Origin: Priestia megaterium
Lineage (GTDB): Bacteria > Bacillota > Bacilli > Bacillales > Bacillaceae_H
Direction of reading: 5' to 3'
Assembly: GCF_009497655.1 (NCBI RefSeq)
Contig: NZ_CP023317.1
Coordinates: 3,253,501-3,317,500, forward strand
DNA: 64,000 nucleotides
The notes under the pieces were generated by a model. The model saw only the letters and a list, made by a program, of their open reading frames with translations. It searched no databases and was not told where the DNA came from. Numbering within the stretch: position 1 is the first letter of the stretch; every line of letters starts with the position of its first letter. The position numbers and the translations under genes were made by a program. Positions 16,135 to 25,139 of this stretch are shown in pieces.

Positions 16135-17538
16135 TTATTTTTCTGTTTGCTCTGTGTGCCACCATAATGAATCTTTTGGATTTTCAACCGCTTCATTGTA
16201 CTCAGACTTAGAAGCAACTGTAGGGTATGAACCTTTCAGTGATTTTCCTGCCGTGTTCGCGAACAGGAACAAGATTACGAAAAATCCGATGATGCTCACA
16301 ATCGTTAAATAGAACGCTGGAGCTAAGTGATTGCCCGTTGCGTGAACTAACCATGTCGCAACTAATGGCGTCGTTCCACCAAAGATAGAAACTGAAACAT
16401 TAAACGTAATCGCTAATGTTCGGTAGCGAATATCTGTGTAGAACATCGTTGGCAGCGTTCCTGGCATTGTTCCTTCATACGTAGCAAGTAAAACACCTAG
16501 AATAAGAATACCGATTGAAATAAAAACTAAACCATTTAAGTTGATTAAATAGAACGAAAAGGCTGACAGTAAGCTCAATCCGCCTAAACCGATTAAGAAA
16601 ACTTTCTTGTTTCCGATTTTATCGCTCAGTTTTCCAAACATAAGAGCAAGCGGCACCATTAAAATCATAACTGCCGTAATTAATACCGTACCAACTGTGT
16701 TTGATAAACCAATAATTTCATTCAAATAAGAAGGCATGTACGATAATAGCATATAGTTTGTAATGTTAAAGAAAGCCACGGCTACGAAACAAACAAACAC
16801 ATCTTTTTTGTGATTTTTTAAAATAGAGAGGAAGCTTTCTTCTTCAACTTCGTCTTCGTTGGAAAGTTCATTTTCAAAAATAGGTGTTTCCCCTAAACTT
16901 CTTCGTAAATAAAAACCAATAAGTCCTAAAGGCAATCCTAATAAGAAGGGAATTCTCCAGCCCCATGAGGCCATCTGTTTATCCGAGAGAACAAAAAACA
17001 GTAAGCTGGCTAGCAGTGAAGCAAGAATATAGCCAACAAGTGTACCGATTTCTAGTCCACTTCCAAGCACATTTCGCTTATTGTCTGGAGACGATTCTGC
17101 AATATACACCATCGCACCAGCATATTCACCACCAGTTGAAAAACCTTGAATGATTCGTGCAATTAATAAAAGGATGGGTGCCCATATACCGATTTGATCA
17201 TATGTAGGTAACAACCCAATGAGTAATGTGGAAAAGGCCATTAAAATAATGGTGGTGGTTAAAACGACTTTCCTTCCTAACTTGTCTCCAATTTTACCGA
17301 ATATAACACCGCCTAATGGACGCATTAAAAAGGCAATCGCAAATGTGGCAAATGTGAACACTAATTTGAGCTGATCATTTTCAACTGCACTAAAAAAGTT
17401 TTGACTAATAATAACGGCTAAATATGAATACAAGCCAAAGTCAAACCATTCCATCGCGTTTCCTACTCCTGTAGCAAAGACGCTTTTTTTAGCTTTGTCA
17501 ATATCTACGACGTTAATTTTTTTCTTGTTAAACTTCAT
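16135..17538 (-). CDS. MHS-family MFS transporter (ProP/proton symporter-like)
   Basis: A 467-residue, 12-helix major facilitator of the metabolite:H+ symporter group. Seen are the family start [17 protein letters not shown], the MFS loop [13 protein letters not shown] between helices 2 and 3, [20 protein letters not shown] in helix 5 and [14 protein letters not shown] in the sixth. This subfamily imports osmolytes such as proline or betaine, or organic acids, with protons; the substrate is not decidable. A 16-bp palindrome 49-64 bp upstream suggests repressor control. The gene is monocistronic with a strong terminator. Confidence 0.9.
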   Translation of the reverse strand: MKFNKKKINVVDIDKAKKSVFATGVGNAMEWFDFGLYSYLAVIISQNFFSAVENDQLKLVFTFATFAIAFLMRPLGGVIFGKIGDKLGRKVVLTTTIILMAFSTLLIGLLPTYDQIGIWAPILLLIARIIQGFSTGGEYAGAMVYIAESSPDNKRNVLGSGLEIGTLVGYILASLLASLLFFVLSDKQMASWGWRIPFLLGLPLGLIGFYLRRSLGETPIFENELSNEDEVEEESFLSILKNHKKDVFVCFVAVAFFNITNYMLLSYMPSYLNEIIGLSNTVGTVLITAVMILMVPLALMFGKLSDKIGNKKVFLIGLGGLSLLSAFSFYLINLNGLVFISIGILILGVLLATYEGTMPGTLPTMFYTDIRYRTLAITFNVSVSIFGGTTPLVATWLVHATGNHLAPAFYLTIVSIIGFFVILFLFANTAGKSLKGSYPTVASKSEYNEAVENPKDSLWWHTEQTEK

Positions 17539-17586
17539 TTCATCACGTCACCTCCGCGGTATACGATTATACAAGACTGAGTAGTA

Positions 17587-17602
17587 AAGTCAAATTTGAC
17601 TT
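17587..17602 (-). promoter_or_regulatory. Perfect 16-bp palindrome upstream of the MHS transporter gene
   Basis: AAGTCAAATTTGACTT, about 50 bp before the gene start and flanked by AGT/ACT that extend the symmetry. Likely a repressor operator; no local regulator is obvious. Confidence 0.45.
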
Positions 17603-17820
17603 ACTGTAATTCACACGTAACTGTCTTGGAACACTACTTATTTTTAAGTAAAAAACAAAAAATATTCATCTGGTGGTAAATATAAAAAAGGTTGCTGCTA
17701 AAGGGGTTAGAGCAAAAAAAATGCTAAAGAATAATCGTTGATAAAGAAATTAATTAAAAATAAAATAATTTTTTTATTTCAACGTACAATTCACGGATCA
17801 TAATTTCCACTCAGATCACC

Positions 17821-17835
17821 TGACAATTATTGTCA
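17821..17835. promoter_or_regulatory. 7-1-7 inverted repeat TGACAATTATTGTCA
   Basis: Perfect 7-bp arms around one base in a gene-poor, AT-rich stretch. It has the 7-1-7 format of Fur/PerR-type sites but differs from both consensus sequences, so the cognate factor and target are unknown. Confidence 0.3.
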
Positions 17836-17928
17836 TAACCCATTAGATACAAGCTTCATTTTTGCAATGAATACACGGTTTTCATTACAAAAATTATGTA
17901 AACTTAGTAATAAATTATAAAGCTCGTT

Positions 17929-18216
17929 CTAATAATTGTAACAGTGTATGATTCTGCCCTTAGAACAAAATTTCAAGAGTTGGCTGGGTTCGGGGGATAA
18001 AAATTCAGCTCCTTTCTCCCTATCGTGGTTCGTGGCTTCATGGAAGTTTTCTACCGTAAAAGCAAACTGGTTTACAGTGCTGCTTTTGTCATATTCTTCA
18101 AGCTTTGTAATATGCTCGCTCAACCTCCTCACCAAGCTGTTTTCCCAAATTGAAAGATATCCTCTTTCTTCTCTTAAATACCCTCTAAGACAAACTTTAA
18201 ACCTACATTCACTCAT
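17929..18216 (-). CDS. Doubtful hypothetical protein (95 aa)
   Basis: In the gap between the MHS transporter and the threonine-synthase-like gene, one frame reads as a plausible soluble protein (helix-like SLVRRLSEHITKLEEY, then FTVENFHEATNHDREKGAEF). No Shine-Dalgarno precedes the ATG, no homologue is recognised, and an opposing frame spans the same DNA. The rest of this 800-bp gap is AT-rich and holds only the two palindromes listed here. Confidence 0.2.
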   Translation of the reverse strand: MSECRFKVCLRGYLREERGYLSIWENSLVRRLSEHITKLEEYDKSSTVNQFAFTVENFHEATNHDREKGAEFLSPEPSQLLKFCSKGRIIHCYNY

Positions 18217-18288
18217 ATAGTTTTGAACATAAAGATTCACGATAATTACAATTTTTTACATTAAATAAGTGTGAGTGTGCGATGACAT

Positions 18289-18326
18289 AAAAAATAGACC
18301 TCCACTTAGACGGAGATCTATTTTTT
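18289..18326 (-). terminator. Intrinsic terminator
   Basis: AAAAAATAGA and TCTATTTTTT arms with inner CTCC/GGAG, just past the stop of the PLP enzyme gene. Confidence 0.85.
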
Positions 18327-18334
18327 CACTTGCT

Positions 18335-19552
18335 TTATTTTTTAGTAAGGCTGCCATTTCGCTCTAAAATTGGTACTTCAATATCTACCGTATTTGGATA
18401 TTTAACTCCAAGCCCTGTATTTAAAGCAACAACCGTTTCGTTTTCTTTAATCCAGCCTTCTTCCCGCAAATGGCGTGCAGCTAAAAATGTAGCCGCACCT
18501 TCCGGACAAATAAACGATCCTTCAAGCTGCGCAACCTTTTTTTGTTCTTCCACAATCTTATCTTCATCGACCGCAATCGCACATCCATTTGTATTGTATA
18601 CGGCTTCTAAAACAAGAAAGTCCCCAATTGCTTTTGGTACGTTGATACCAAAGGCGATGGTTGAAGAATCCGGCCAAAATTCAGATTCTTGTTTTCGTTC
18701 ATTCCATGCTTTTACAATAGGCGCGCAGTTTTCAGCTTGTACCGCAACTAAACGAGGAAGATCACCTTTAATCCAGCCAAGCTCTTTTAATTCATTTAAC
18801 GCTTTATAGATTCCAATTAAGCCAACGCCTCCTCCTGTTGGATATAAAATCACATCAGGAAGATTCCAAGAAAACTGTTCAGCAATTTCTAAGCCCATTG
18901 TTTTTTTACCTTCGATTCGGTACGGTTCTTTAAGCGTAGAAGCGTCATAAAGACCCCATGCTTTAATAGCCTCGCCGACAATTTTACCCGCATCGCTGAT
19001 GAGTCCATCGACTAAGTAAAGTTCAGCTCCAGCAACAGCACACTCATTTCGTGTAATAACAGGCGCATCTTTTGGCATGACAACGGTTGCTTTTATGTCA
19101 GCGCGTGACGAATACAGTGACCAAGCAGCTCCTGCGTTGCCATTTGTAGGCATCGCTAACTGTTCAACGCCAAGTTCTTTTGCTTTTGACACCCCTACAG
19201 CGGCGCCTCTAGCTTTAAATGATCCCGTTGGAATAATGCCTTCATCTTTCATATATAAGTTTGGAATGTTCATTTCTTTCCCTAGCTTAGGCATTTTTAT
19301 AAGCGGAGTCATCCCTTCACCTAAGGACACGACGTTTTTTGGATCTTCTACTGGAAGCAGCTCATGATATCTCCATAAATTTGGTTCTCTGCTTTGAACA
19401 GCTTCTGGAGTCAAGTTAGCTTTCAATCTCTCTAAATCATACGCTACCAATAGCGGTGAGCCACATTCACATAATTGATGTTTTTCTTTTGGACTATATT
19501 CTTTTTTGCATTTAGGACAATATAAGTGAGAAACATAACTAAACGGCATCAT
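18335..19552 (-). CDS. Threonine synthase-like PLP-dependent enzyme
   Basis: A 405-residue fold-type II PLP enzyme. An N-terminal zinc-ribbon-like segment (YCPKCKKEYSP... CECGSPLL) is followed by the threonine-synthase core: SLGEGMTPLI, the PLP lysine in PTGSFKARGAAVG, the Asn-rich loop PTNGNAGAAWS and the phosphate cradle PTGGGVGL. It would make threonine from O-phosphohomoserine or act as a related lyase. It stands alone rather than in a hom-thrC-thrB operon, so it is probably a second copy. Ribosome site AAAGGAG; the ATG at 19549 is equally possible. Confidence 0.85.
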   Translation of the reverse strand: MMPFSYVSHLYCPKCKKEYSPKEKHQLCECGSPLLVAYDLERLKANLTPEAVQSREPNLWRYHELLPVEDPKNVVSLGEGMTPLIKMPKLGKEMNIPNLYMKDEGIIPTGSFKARGAAVGVSKAKELGVEQLAMPTNGNAGAAWSLYSSRADIKATVVMPKDAPVITRNECAVAGAELYLVDGLISDAGKIVGEAIKAWGLYDASTLKEPYRIEGKKTMGLEIAEQFSWNLPDVILYPTGGGVGLIGIYKALNELKELGWIKGDLPRLVAVQAENCAPIVKAWNERKQESEFWPDSSTIAFGINVPKAIGDFLVLEAVYNTNGCAIAVDEDKIVEEQKKVAQLEGSFICPEGAATFLAARHLREEGWIKENETVVALNTGLGVKYPNTVDIEVPILERNGSLTKK

Positions 19553-19661
19553 ACACACTCCTTTAAATTCTGTAAACATACTACCCTATATACATTATAA
19601 TTTATATTATTTTTATCAGAATTGTAAGGTATGATTTACCCATCATTTTATTGAATATTTT

Positions 19662-19703
19662 AAAAAGCATAAAATACTATTAAATTAAGATTTTATGCTT
19701 TTT
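19662..19703. terminator. Weak A/T-rich bidirectional terminator-like hairpin
   Basis: Perfect 14-bp arms AAAAAGCATAAAAT/ATTTTATGCTTTTT with a 14-nt loop, in the 340-bp gap between the MOSC gene and the PLP enzyme promoter. It may end MOSC transcripts. Confidence 0.45.
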
Positions 19704-19918
19704 CCTACGTTGTTTATATTACTTTTTTAGAATTAACCTCAGTAAATTTAAATAAAAATGCGAAAAAGAAACGCACTTCACACTTTAAATATAGGAATAA
19801 TTATTTTAGTGTGTTAAAAAGCGACTTGAAGGAGGTAACGAAGGGCAGTGAGTGCACTTTCGATGCTGAACAAACGTAATAATAGAATGTACACTTATAT
19901 AAAACTCCACCTTCACTA

Positions 19919-20566
19919 TTATTCAGAACGAAACTGCTTCAATAAGACCTCTCTTAAACTAGTAGACAAGGCCTCTGCTTGCAGAACTCTATCCAGCTTC
20001 TCTTTATTAAACCGGTCTTTGAATTTTACGTCGTTAACTGTTGCTATAGACACTTCGTTCGGATCTTTTTCAAGCAAGATCAACTCATCTCTCACTGAGA
20101 CGATGCCTTCTTTTAAAACGCGAAATAAAAACCCTGTATAGCCTGTTTCTCTCATTTTCACGACGATATCCGGCACTTCATATTTTGCAGCAAGCTTGTA
20201 ACAAGGATTTCTAGGTTCAGATACTTGAATAATAGCCTCACCAAATGCAAATATATCCCCGACGTGCGCGTTTCTTTCTGTTAATCCAACGGTTGTGATG
20301 TTTTCTCCAAACAACGCGGTTTTAACAGGGTTTTGGATGATGTTATTCCAGTATTCATAATAATCATAAGGATACAGACATAGCGCTTTGTCCACTCCTC
20401 CATGATCTTTGTACGCCTGCTCGTCACCTTCTAGCCCCAACTTACTTAAAAAGACGGGTTCATCTGCTGCTGTTTTTCGAATGGCGGATTGAAACGTTCG
20501 TTTTCCATAAGTAAGTGTTTCAATTTTTCCGTAGTTAAGCGACTGAACTTGATAGTGATCTGCCAT
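19919..20566 (-). CDS. yflK: MOSC domain protein (YiiM/YflK-like)
   Basis: A 215-residue MOSC protein with the family pattern GDEQAYKDHGGVDKALCLYP near residue 50, FGENITTVGL, and the catalytic Cys in SEPRNPCYKLA. MOSC proteins relate to molybdenum-cofactor sulfurase domains. The stand-alone YiiM group has been linked to molybdenum-cofactor reductases that act on N-hydroxylated compounds such as 6-hydroxylaminopurine. It is separated by 20 bp from the upstream CynX-type transporter gene on the same strand, so an operon is likely. Start ATG after AAAGGAG. Confidence 0.88.
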   Translation of the reverse strand: MADHYQVQSLNYGKIETLTYGKRTFQSAIRKTAADEPVFLSKLGLEGDEQAYKDHGGVDKALCLYPYDYYEYWNNIIQNPVKTALFGENITTVGLTERNAHVGDIFAFGEAIIQVSEPRNPCYKLAAKYEVPDIVVKMRETGYTGFLFRVLKEGIVSVRDELILLEKDPNEVSIATVNDVKFKDRFNKEKLDRVLQAEALSTSLREVLLKQFRSE

Positions 20567-20586
20567 ATGCTCTCTCCTTTTTTAAA

Positions 20587-21774
20587 TCAATAGACTTTTT
20601 CATCATGTGATAATTCTTTTCGCTCTGAGCGCTTGTGCATGAATGCAGTAAGCACTAGCAAACACATTGTTAAAACAAGTAAAACAAAAAATAATTGCGT
20701 GTTTGTATGAAAGAAATCGCGTGCGAAACCCGATAAAATTGGAGCACACCCTCCTACGATATATCCCCCTGATTGCATCATAGCTGTCCATGAGCTCGCT
20801 TCTTGAGGCGAATCTGTCTCATTTAACGGCAGCATAAGTGCTAAAGGAAAAAGTCCTCCAAGCCCTATTCCTAATAGTATCGAAGAAAACCAAAGACTGG
20901 TTAAAGGATAGAGAATGAAAACTAAACCCGCTGATGCAAACAGTGTACTGCTCGCAAGCCAAAAGGTTTGGTTTTTATAATAATCAGCTAGCGTTGGAAT
21001 TAAAAAGCTAAACGCCATTTGAACGAACGTAAAAACGGTAATAAGCGTACCCGCTTCTTGATTACTCATGCCCAAATCGTGTGCGGCTGGCGCTAGCCAT
21101 GTGGTCACAGAGTAAAAAATGCCGGCCTGCAGCCCAAAGAAAAGCGTAAACAGCCAGGCTTTTTTATTTTTTAACGGCAGCTTGTTTTTTCTGGAGCCAA
21201 ACGCTTGCTGAGATTTACGCGCAATCGGAGACCAAACAATGAGAGCAATCACGGCCAGCACGCTCCAGCTAGCAAGAGCTACATTCCACGAATCGTGCAG
21301 TACATGCTGCAAAGGTACCGTCAGCCCTGCGCTTAACGAAGCGCCCGTTCCCATGCCCACGGAGTAAATTCCGATCATGAGGCCTATTCTATTCGGAAAT
21401 TTCTTTTTAATAAATCCCGATAACAGCGGTCCAGCGATGGCAATACCTACACCTAAAAGAAAAGCACTGCTTAAAAGAACAGATATTGAGTGTGCGGCCA
21501 CTCTCATACACGTCGCGATTCCAATCACCACTAAGCAAAAAGAAATCACTTTTTCAGCTCCCCACAGCCCTTCAAGTTTTCCTGTAAACAATGCAAACAA
21601 CCCCATACATAACACAGGAATAGCTGTTAAAAAACTAACTGTAACATTGCTCAATCCCAGCTGATTACGTATGGTTTCAAGCACAGGCGATACGGATGTA
21701 ATACCGATTCGTAAATTAATTGAAACTAAAAATAAAGCAATCACGTACACATATATTCTCTCTTTTGACTTCAT
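20587..21774 (-). CDS. CynX/NimT-type MFS transporter (YycB-like)
   Basis: A 395-residue, 12-helix major facilitator. The early motif SINLRIGITSVSPVLETIRN followed by SFLTAIPVLCMGLFALF is diagnostic of the CynX/NimT subgroup, which includes cyanate and 2-nitroimidazole transporters and B. subtilis YycB. Substrate unknown. It precedes the MOSC gene and follows a FadR-type GntR regulator gene 60 bp upstream on the same strand. The three probably form a unit controlled by that regulator. Confidence 0.88.
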   Translation of the reverse strand: MKSKERIYVYVIALFLVSINLRIGITSVSPVLETIRNQLGLSNVTVSFLTAIPVLCMGLFALFTGKLEGLWGAEKVISFCLVVIGIATCMRVAAHSISVLLSSAFLLGVGIAIAGPLLSGFIKKKFPNRIGLMIGIYSVGMGTGASLSAGLTVPLQHVLHDSWNVALASWSVLAVIALIVWSPIARKSQQAFGSRKNKLPLKNKKAWLFTLFFGLQAGIFYSVTTWLAPAAHDLGMSNQEAGTLITVFTFVQMAFSFLIPTLADYYKNQTFWLASSTLFASAGLVFILYPLTSLWFSSILLGIGLGGLFPLALMLPLNETDSPQEASSWTAMMQSGGYIVGGCAPILSGFARDFFHTNTQLFFVLLVLTMCLLVLTAFMHKRSERKELSHDEKVY

Positions 21775-21837
21775 GTTGTTATTCCTCTCTCGTTGATTCA
21801 GTATATCATCTGATGTTTAACTTTTTAAAAAAGGAAC

Positions 21838-22518
21838 TTAGATAAGCTCCAAATTTTGACCGGCATATTTTTTTGCTTGCTCTGTATCTCCATTCAAAAT
21901 AGCGGTAAATAAGTTTTCATGAATGGTGGAATTATCTTTATAATCAATCGTTTTTAAAATGAGCTGACTCAGCGTATGTCGCAGTACAGGCACAAACGAT
22001 TGATATAAATCCATTAAAACATTATTTTTACTAGCTTCTGCAATCGAAAGATGAAACTGAATATCCGCATCTATATATTCAGCATAATTGCCTTTTTCAA
22101 GTTCTTTTTTCCGTTTATCTAAATGCCCTTTCATCTTTAACAAGTCTTCGTCCGTTCGACGCTGCGCCGCTAACATCGCCACTTGCAAATCAAGCATTTC
22201 ACGCGCTTCGTAAATATGATCAATATCTGCCGTTTGAAGTCTTGTTTCAAACGAATCCTGTGTGAAGCTAAGAGACTTAATTCTCGTTCCTTTTCCTTGT
22301 TTCACTTCCAGTACATTTGCATGAACAAGAATTTTCACCGCTTCTCGCAAAGTAGATCGCCCTACCCCGAGCTCTTCCATTAGCTGAGGCTCCGTTGGAA
22401 GCTGATCTCCTACCTGATATTGACCTGAAAAAATTTTCGTTTGAAGCTGCTCTAGCACCTCATCCACTAGCTTTCGACGCGGTACTTTTGAAAACGATTG
22501 TTTATTATGTATATTCAT
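21838..22518 (-). CDS. GntR/FadR-family transcriptional regulator
   Basis: A 226-residue regulator. The N-terminal winged helix is typical GntR (DEVLEQLQTKIFSGQYQVGD, LPTEPQLMEELGVGRSTLRE, VLEVKQGKGTRI) and the C-terminal helical FCD effector domain contains DIQFHLSIAEASKN and HENLFTAIL. The FCD domain binds small organic acids or metals. It is the first gene of a likely GntR-CynX-MOSC transcription unit, and an inverted repeat sits in its promoter. Start ATG after AGGAGATGAG. Confidence 0.9.
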   Translation of the reverse strand: MNIHNKQSFSKVPRRKLVDEVLEQLQTKIFSGQYQVGDQLPTEPQLMEELGVGRSTLREAVKILVHANVLEVKQGKGTRIKSLSFTQDSFETRLQTADIDHIYEAREMLDLQVAMLAAQRRTDEDLLKMKGHLDKRKKELEKGNYAEYIDADIQFHLSIAEASKNNVLMDLYQSFVPVLRHTLSQLILKTIDYKDNSTIHENLFTAILNGDTEQAKKYAGQNLELI

Positions 22519-22551
22519 CTGCTCATCTCCTGTTTATATCACCTTTATGAT

Positions 22552-22570
22552 AAACAATTTTATGTTGTTT
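22552..22570 (-). promoter_or_regulatory. Inverted repeat AAACAA-N7-TTGTTT, possible GntR autoregulatory site
   Basis: Six-bp perfect arms 34-52 bp upstream of the gntR start, where a repressor would block the promoter. Confidence 0.35.
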
Positions 22571-22684
22571 GGCAAGAGTGCTATAGATTAAGGAGCAGCG
22601 CGTGGAGTGCTCGTTACACTAATAATTAAACAAGGAGAATCACCGCCCCTTACTTCTAGATTTTAACAAGTCTTTATCAGTAGT

Positions 22685-22714
22685 AAAAAAAGGCTCCGTT
22701 AAACTTAAAAGCCT
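22685..22714 (-). terminator. Probable intrinsic terminator
   Basis: Short AGGCT/AGCCT stem with a minus-strand T-run just after the SDR stop. Confidence 0.5.
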
Positions 22715-22716
22715 GC

Positions 22717-23493
22717 CTACTCAAACCTAAACCCAATCCCGCCGTCTACAATAATGTTTTGACCCGTAACAAACGATGCGTCATCCGAAAGGAGCCATTT
22801 TACTGCTTTTGCGGCTTCAAACGGATCACCAATTCTGCCTAGCGCGTTTAATTTTTGATAGGATTCATTGAGCTTTTCTTTTTCCTCTGAAGATAGAGCT
22901 AAAAACTTTTCTTCTAGCATAGACGTCCGAAATGCACCTGGACACAGAGAGTTAATTCTTATGTTTTGATGGCCATATTCTTGAGCAACTGATTTTGTTA
23001 AAGCGATCACACCGCTTTTTCCGGCCGCATATACGCCTGTCCCTGCTGAACATAAAATAGCGTCCATTGACGACGTATTCACGATGACACCGCTGTTTTG
23101 TTTGGTCATTACCTGCAGCTGATATTTCATACAAAGCCATACGCTTTTTAACGTAACGTTTATTAAATGGTCAAAGTCTTCTTCTTTGAATTCATGGGTA
23201 GCATTAGAAGCTGCCTCCGTGTTAGCCGCATTATTAAAGCCAACATCAATTTTTCCAAAAGTAGAGTATGTGTGGCTCACAAGGTTTTTGACATCTTGAC
23301 TATTCGTTACATCCGTTTTAATAAAAAGAGAGTGAGGAGACCATTTTCTTAATACAGAAAGAGCTTCTTCTCCTTTTTCACTATTTCTAGAAGCAATCAC
23401 AACATGCATGCCCTCTTTTGCGAGTAATTCCGCTGTTGCTAAGCCAATCCCCGACGTTCCACCCGTAATAATCCCTACTTTTTCTTCAAACAT
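22717..23493 (-). CDS. SDR family oxidoreductase
   Basis: A 258-residue classical short-chain dehydrogenase. It has the Rossmann glycine motif GIITGGTSGIGLA at the N-terminus, NNAANTEA in place of the usual NNAG, catalytic Ser in VNTSSMDA, Tyr/Lys in YAAGKSGVIALTK, and the PG loop SLCPGAFRT. Asn-Arg after strand 2 (VIASRNSEK) suggests NADP(H). Substrate unknown. Start is the ATG behind GGGGAG; a longer frame has no ribosome site. Monocistronic. Confidence 0.88.
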   Translation of the reverse strand: MFEEKVGIITGGTSGIGLATAELLAKEGMHVVIASRNSEKGEEALSVLRKWSPHSLFIKTDVTNSQDVKNLVSHTYSTFGKIDVGFNNAANTEAASNATHEFKEEDFDHLINVTLKSVWLCMKYQLQVMTKQNSGVIVNTSSMDAILCSAGTGVYAAGKSGVIALTKSVAQEYGHQNIRINSLCPGAFRTSMLEEKFLALSSEEKEKLNESYQKLNALGRIGDPFEAAKAVKWLLSDDASFVTGQNIIVDGGIGFRFE

Positions 23494-23691
23494 ATAGTTC
23501 TCCCCTTTTGTGTTCAATAAGATCCCAAAAAATTAAATTTAGTAACATTAGCCATAGAAGTTATTCAGCTTTGGGTAGATTAATACCTGCTTCGAAACAC
23601 TAAAAAGAGAGTGAGACACAACTAAAGCAATTCAATCTAAAGGCGAGCAAATCGGATACATGAGCTAGTTTGGGTCACTCGCTACACCGCT

Positions 23692-23817
23692 GTTGATTTC
23701 CGTGCAAGGCTTCGCTTTCCGCGGGCGGCCGCTGATCCTCCTCGTCGCTTACGCTCCTGCGGGGTCTCACCTATTCCGCTTTTCCCGCAGGAGTCTTCGC
23801 CTTGCCCTCCAATCAAC
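23692..23817. repeat. GC-rich dispersed repeat with inverted-repeat ends
   Basis: About 126 bp, far richer in G+C than its surroundings. The ends are GTTGATT/AATCAAC extended by GCAAGGC/GCCTTGC. Inside, CTCCTGCGGG and CCCGCAGGAG form a 10-bp inverted repeat. From memory it resembles a non-coding repeat common in Bacillaceae genomes. It lies in the 475-bp gap between the SDR and CPBP genes; the rest of the gap is featureless. Confidence 0.6.
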
Positions 23818-23866
23818 TGCTAGACGCACGTACCCACATAAACGAAATCTACGTTCATCCCAATAA

Positions 23867-23923
23867 CAAAAAATCCGAACGAGTTTGATTCTCCATCAAG
23901 AATCTCCATTCCTTGTTCGGATT
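23867..23923 (-). terminator. Intrinsic terminator
   Basis: AATCCGAAC/GTTCGGATT arms with an inner TTGAT/ATCAA pair and a minus-strand T-run, past the CPBP protease gene. Confidence 0.7.
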
Positions 23924-23968
23924 CACCTTCAACTACACTACTTTTGTCACAACCTCTTTTAATTAGCA

Positions 23969-24709
23969 TTAGCCACTAACTTGATGTTGAGAAACAGATA
24001 AAGTAGATTTTCGATTCCATAAATAAAAGGCATATCCGCCTAAAAATAAAAGCAGCGCGTAATTAACAAATAAAGAATCATTTGCGTTGACAGGGCTTGT
24101 AAACTGGAGAAAATTATTTAAGCCATGAAATACAATCGTCACTCCAATCGATTGACCGTTAACGATCAGTAAAGCCAAGACCAACCCAATAACAAATGCA
24201 AATAAAATTTGAAAAATTGTATTTGCTACCGATTGACCGCTTAGCATATTCAAACTGTGCGTAAAGGCAAATAGGAACGATGATAGAAGAACCGCCACTT
24301 TATAGCTTTTTGATAACAGCAAATTCAGCATAAATCCTCTAAATACCATCTCCTCTACAAATGCTATGACTAGAGTTTGGGTAAGCAAAATAAGAACAAT
24401 ATCTGCAGTAGAACTTCCGTGTACACCTTTGTTCCCGATGAGGATAATAAGCAAATACAAAAGAAGCGGAGAAAGAACGAGGATTCTTGTTCTAAAGGAC
24501 ATGTTTTGTTGAAAGGAGAAAAAATGCTGCCACTTTTTTGTTTTTGTTAGATAAAAAGCTATTCCTATTGCTAAAGGGACAACTCCTAAAAACTGAAGAT
24601 AATGTGCAGTAGGATGCGTCATGCTCACGTATGCACCGTTTACCACAAACCAAAAGATAACTAAGATTTCTAGGCCAATAACTTTCCATAAAAGCTTTGA
24701 CTTGATCAT
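23969..24709 (-). CDS. CPBP (Abi/CaaX) intramembrane metalloprotease family
   Basis: A 246-residue protein with about seven membrane helices and the three CPBP motifs in order: EEMVFRG (double Glu and Arg), FAFTH (FxxxH) and FHGLNNF (HxxxN). These form a metal-dependent active site within the membrane. Family members process prenylated or bacteriocin-related substrates, or give bacteriocin self-immunity in Gram-positives. No bacteriocin gene is visible nearby. The start is ambiguous: ATG with a GTG just before it, both behind GAAAGG. Confidence 0.85.
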   Translation of the reverse strand: MIKSKLLWKVIGLEILVIFWFVVNGAYVSMTHPTAHYLQFLGVVPLAIGIAFYLTKTKKWQHFFSFQQNMSFRTRILVLSPLLLYLLIILIGNKGVHGSSTADIVLILLTQTLVIAFVEEMVFRGFMLNLLLSKSYKVAVLLSSFLFAFTHSLNMLSGQSVANTIFQILFAFVIGLVLALLIVNGQSIGVTIVFHGLNNFLQFTSPVNANDSLFVNYALLLFLGGYAFYLWNRKSTLSVSQHQVSG

Positions 24710-24867
24710 CACTACACTACCTTTCTACTTTAGGCTTCATTGATAACCTATATTCGTTTTAAGGATTTTATATGTTTTCACCTTTTTATCATTCAAGCTC
24801 AAAGACCATGTGAGGCAACGCTTTTTCCTTTTAAAATAAGAAGATCGTTCCTCCTTTTTTACTGTGA

Positions 24868-25095
24868 TTACACAAGATACAAAAATGCACAAAACCCTGC
24901 CCATGTGACGTAATCACTGAACTCCATTTTTTTATCGCCTCTCACGAGTACATTTACAGCCCAATTCAAAACACTTCCCTCAGACGTTTTATCTACATAT
25001 TTTCTCGCTAAAGCGTATGCACCCACTCGAAATAAGTAATAGCTGATTAAACATAAAAAAGAGATGGTCATAAAATTTAAATTTAACTCTTTCAC
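24868..25095 (-). CDS. Small membrane protein with two helices
   Basis: About 75 residues: a first membrane helix FMTISFLCLISYYLFRVGAY, a polar middle (RKYVDKTSEGS) and a short second helix (YVTWAGFCAFLYLV). I use the GTG spaced correctly behind GAGG. It follows the XRE-type membrane regulator by 44 bp on the same strand and so is the likely partner or target of that regulator. Family not recognised. Confidence 0.55.
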   Translation of the reverse strand: MKELNLNFMTISFLCLISYYLFRVGAYALARKYVDKTSEGSVLNWAVNVLVRGDKKMEFSDYVTWAGFCAFLYLV

Positions 25096-25139
25096 CTTGT
25101 ACACCTCATCGTTTTTGTGTTATTACATAACATTGCTTT

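Noticed and set aside
17948-18220. Plus-strand 90-codon frame in the gap before the threonine-synthase-like gene
   Set aside because: Opposite to a slightly better frame, no ribosome site, shadow-like Ser/Leu composition.
19848-20141. Plus-strand GTG frame after an AAGGAGGTAAC-like sequence
   Set aside because: Runs antisense into the MOSC gene and its composition is that of a shadow frame; the ribosome-like site is 12 nt from the GTG. At most a remnant.
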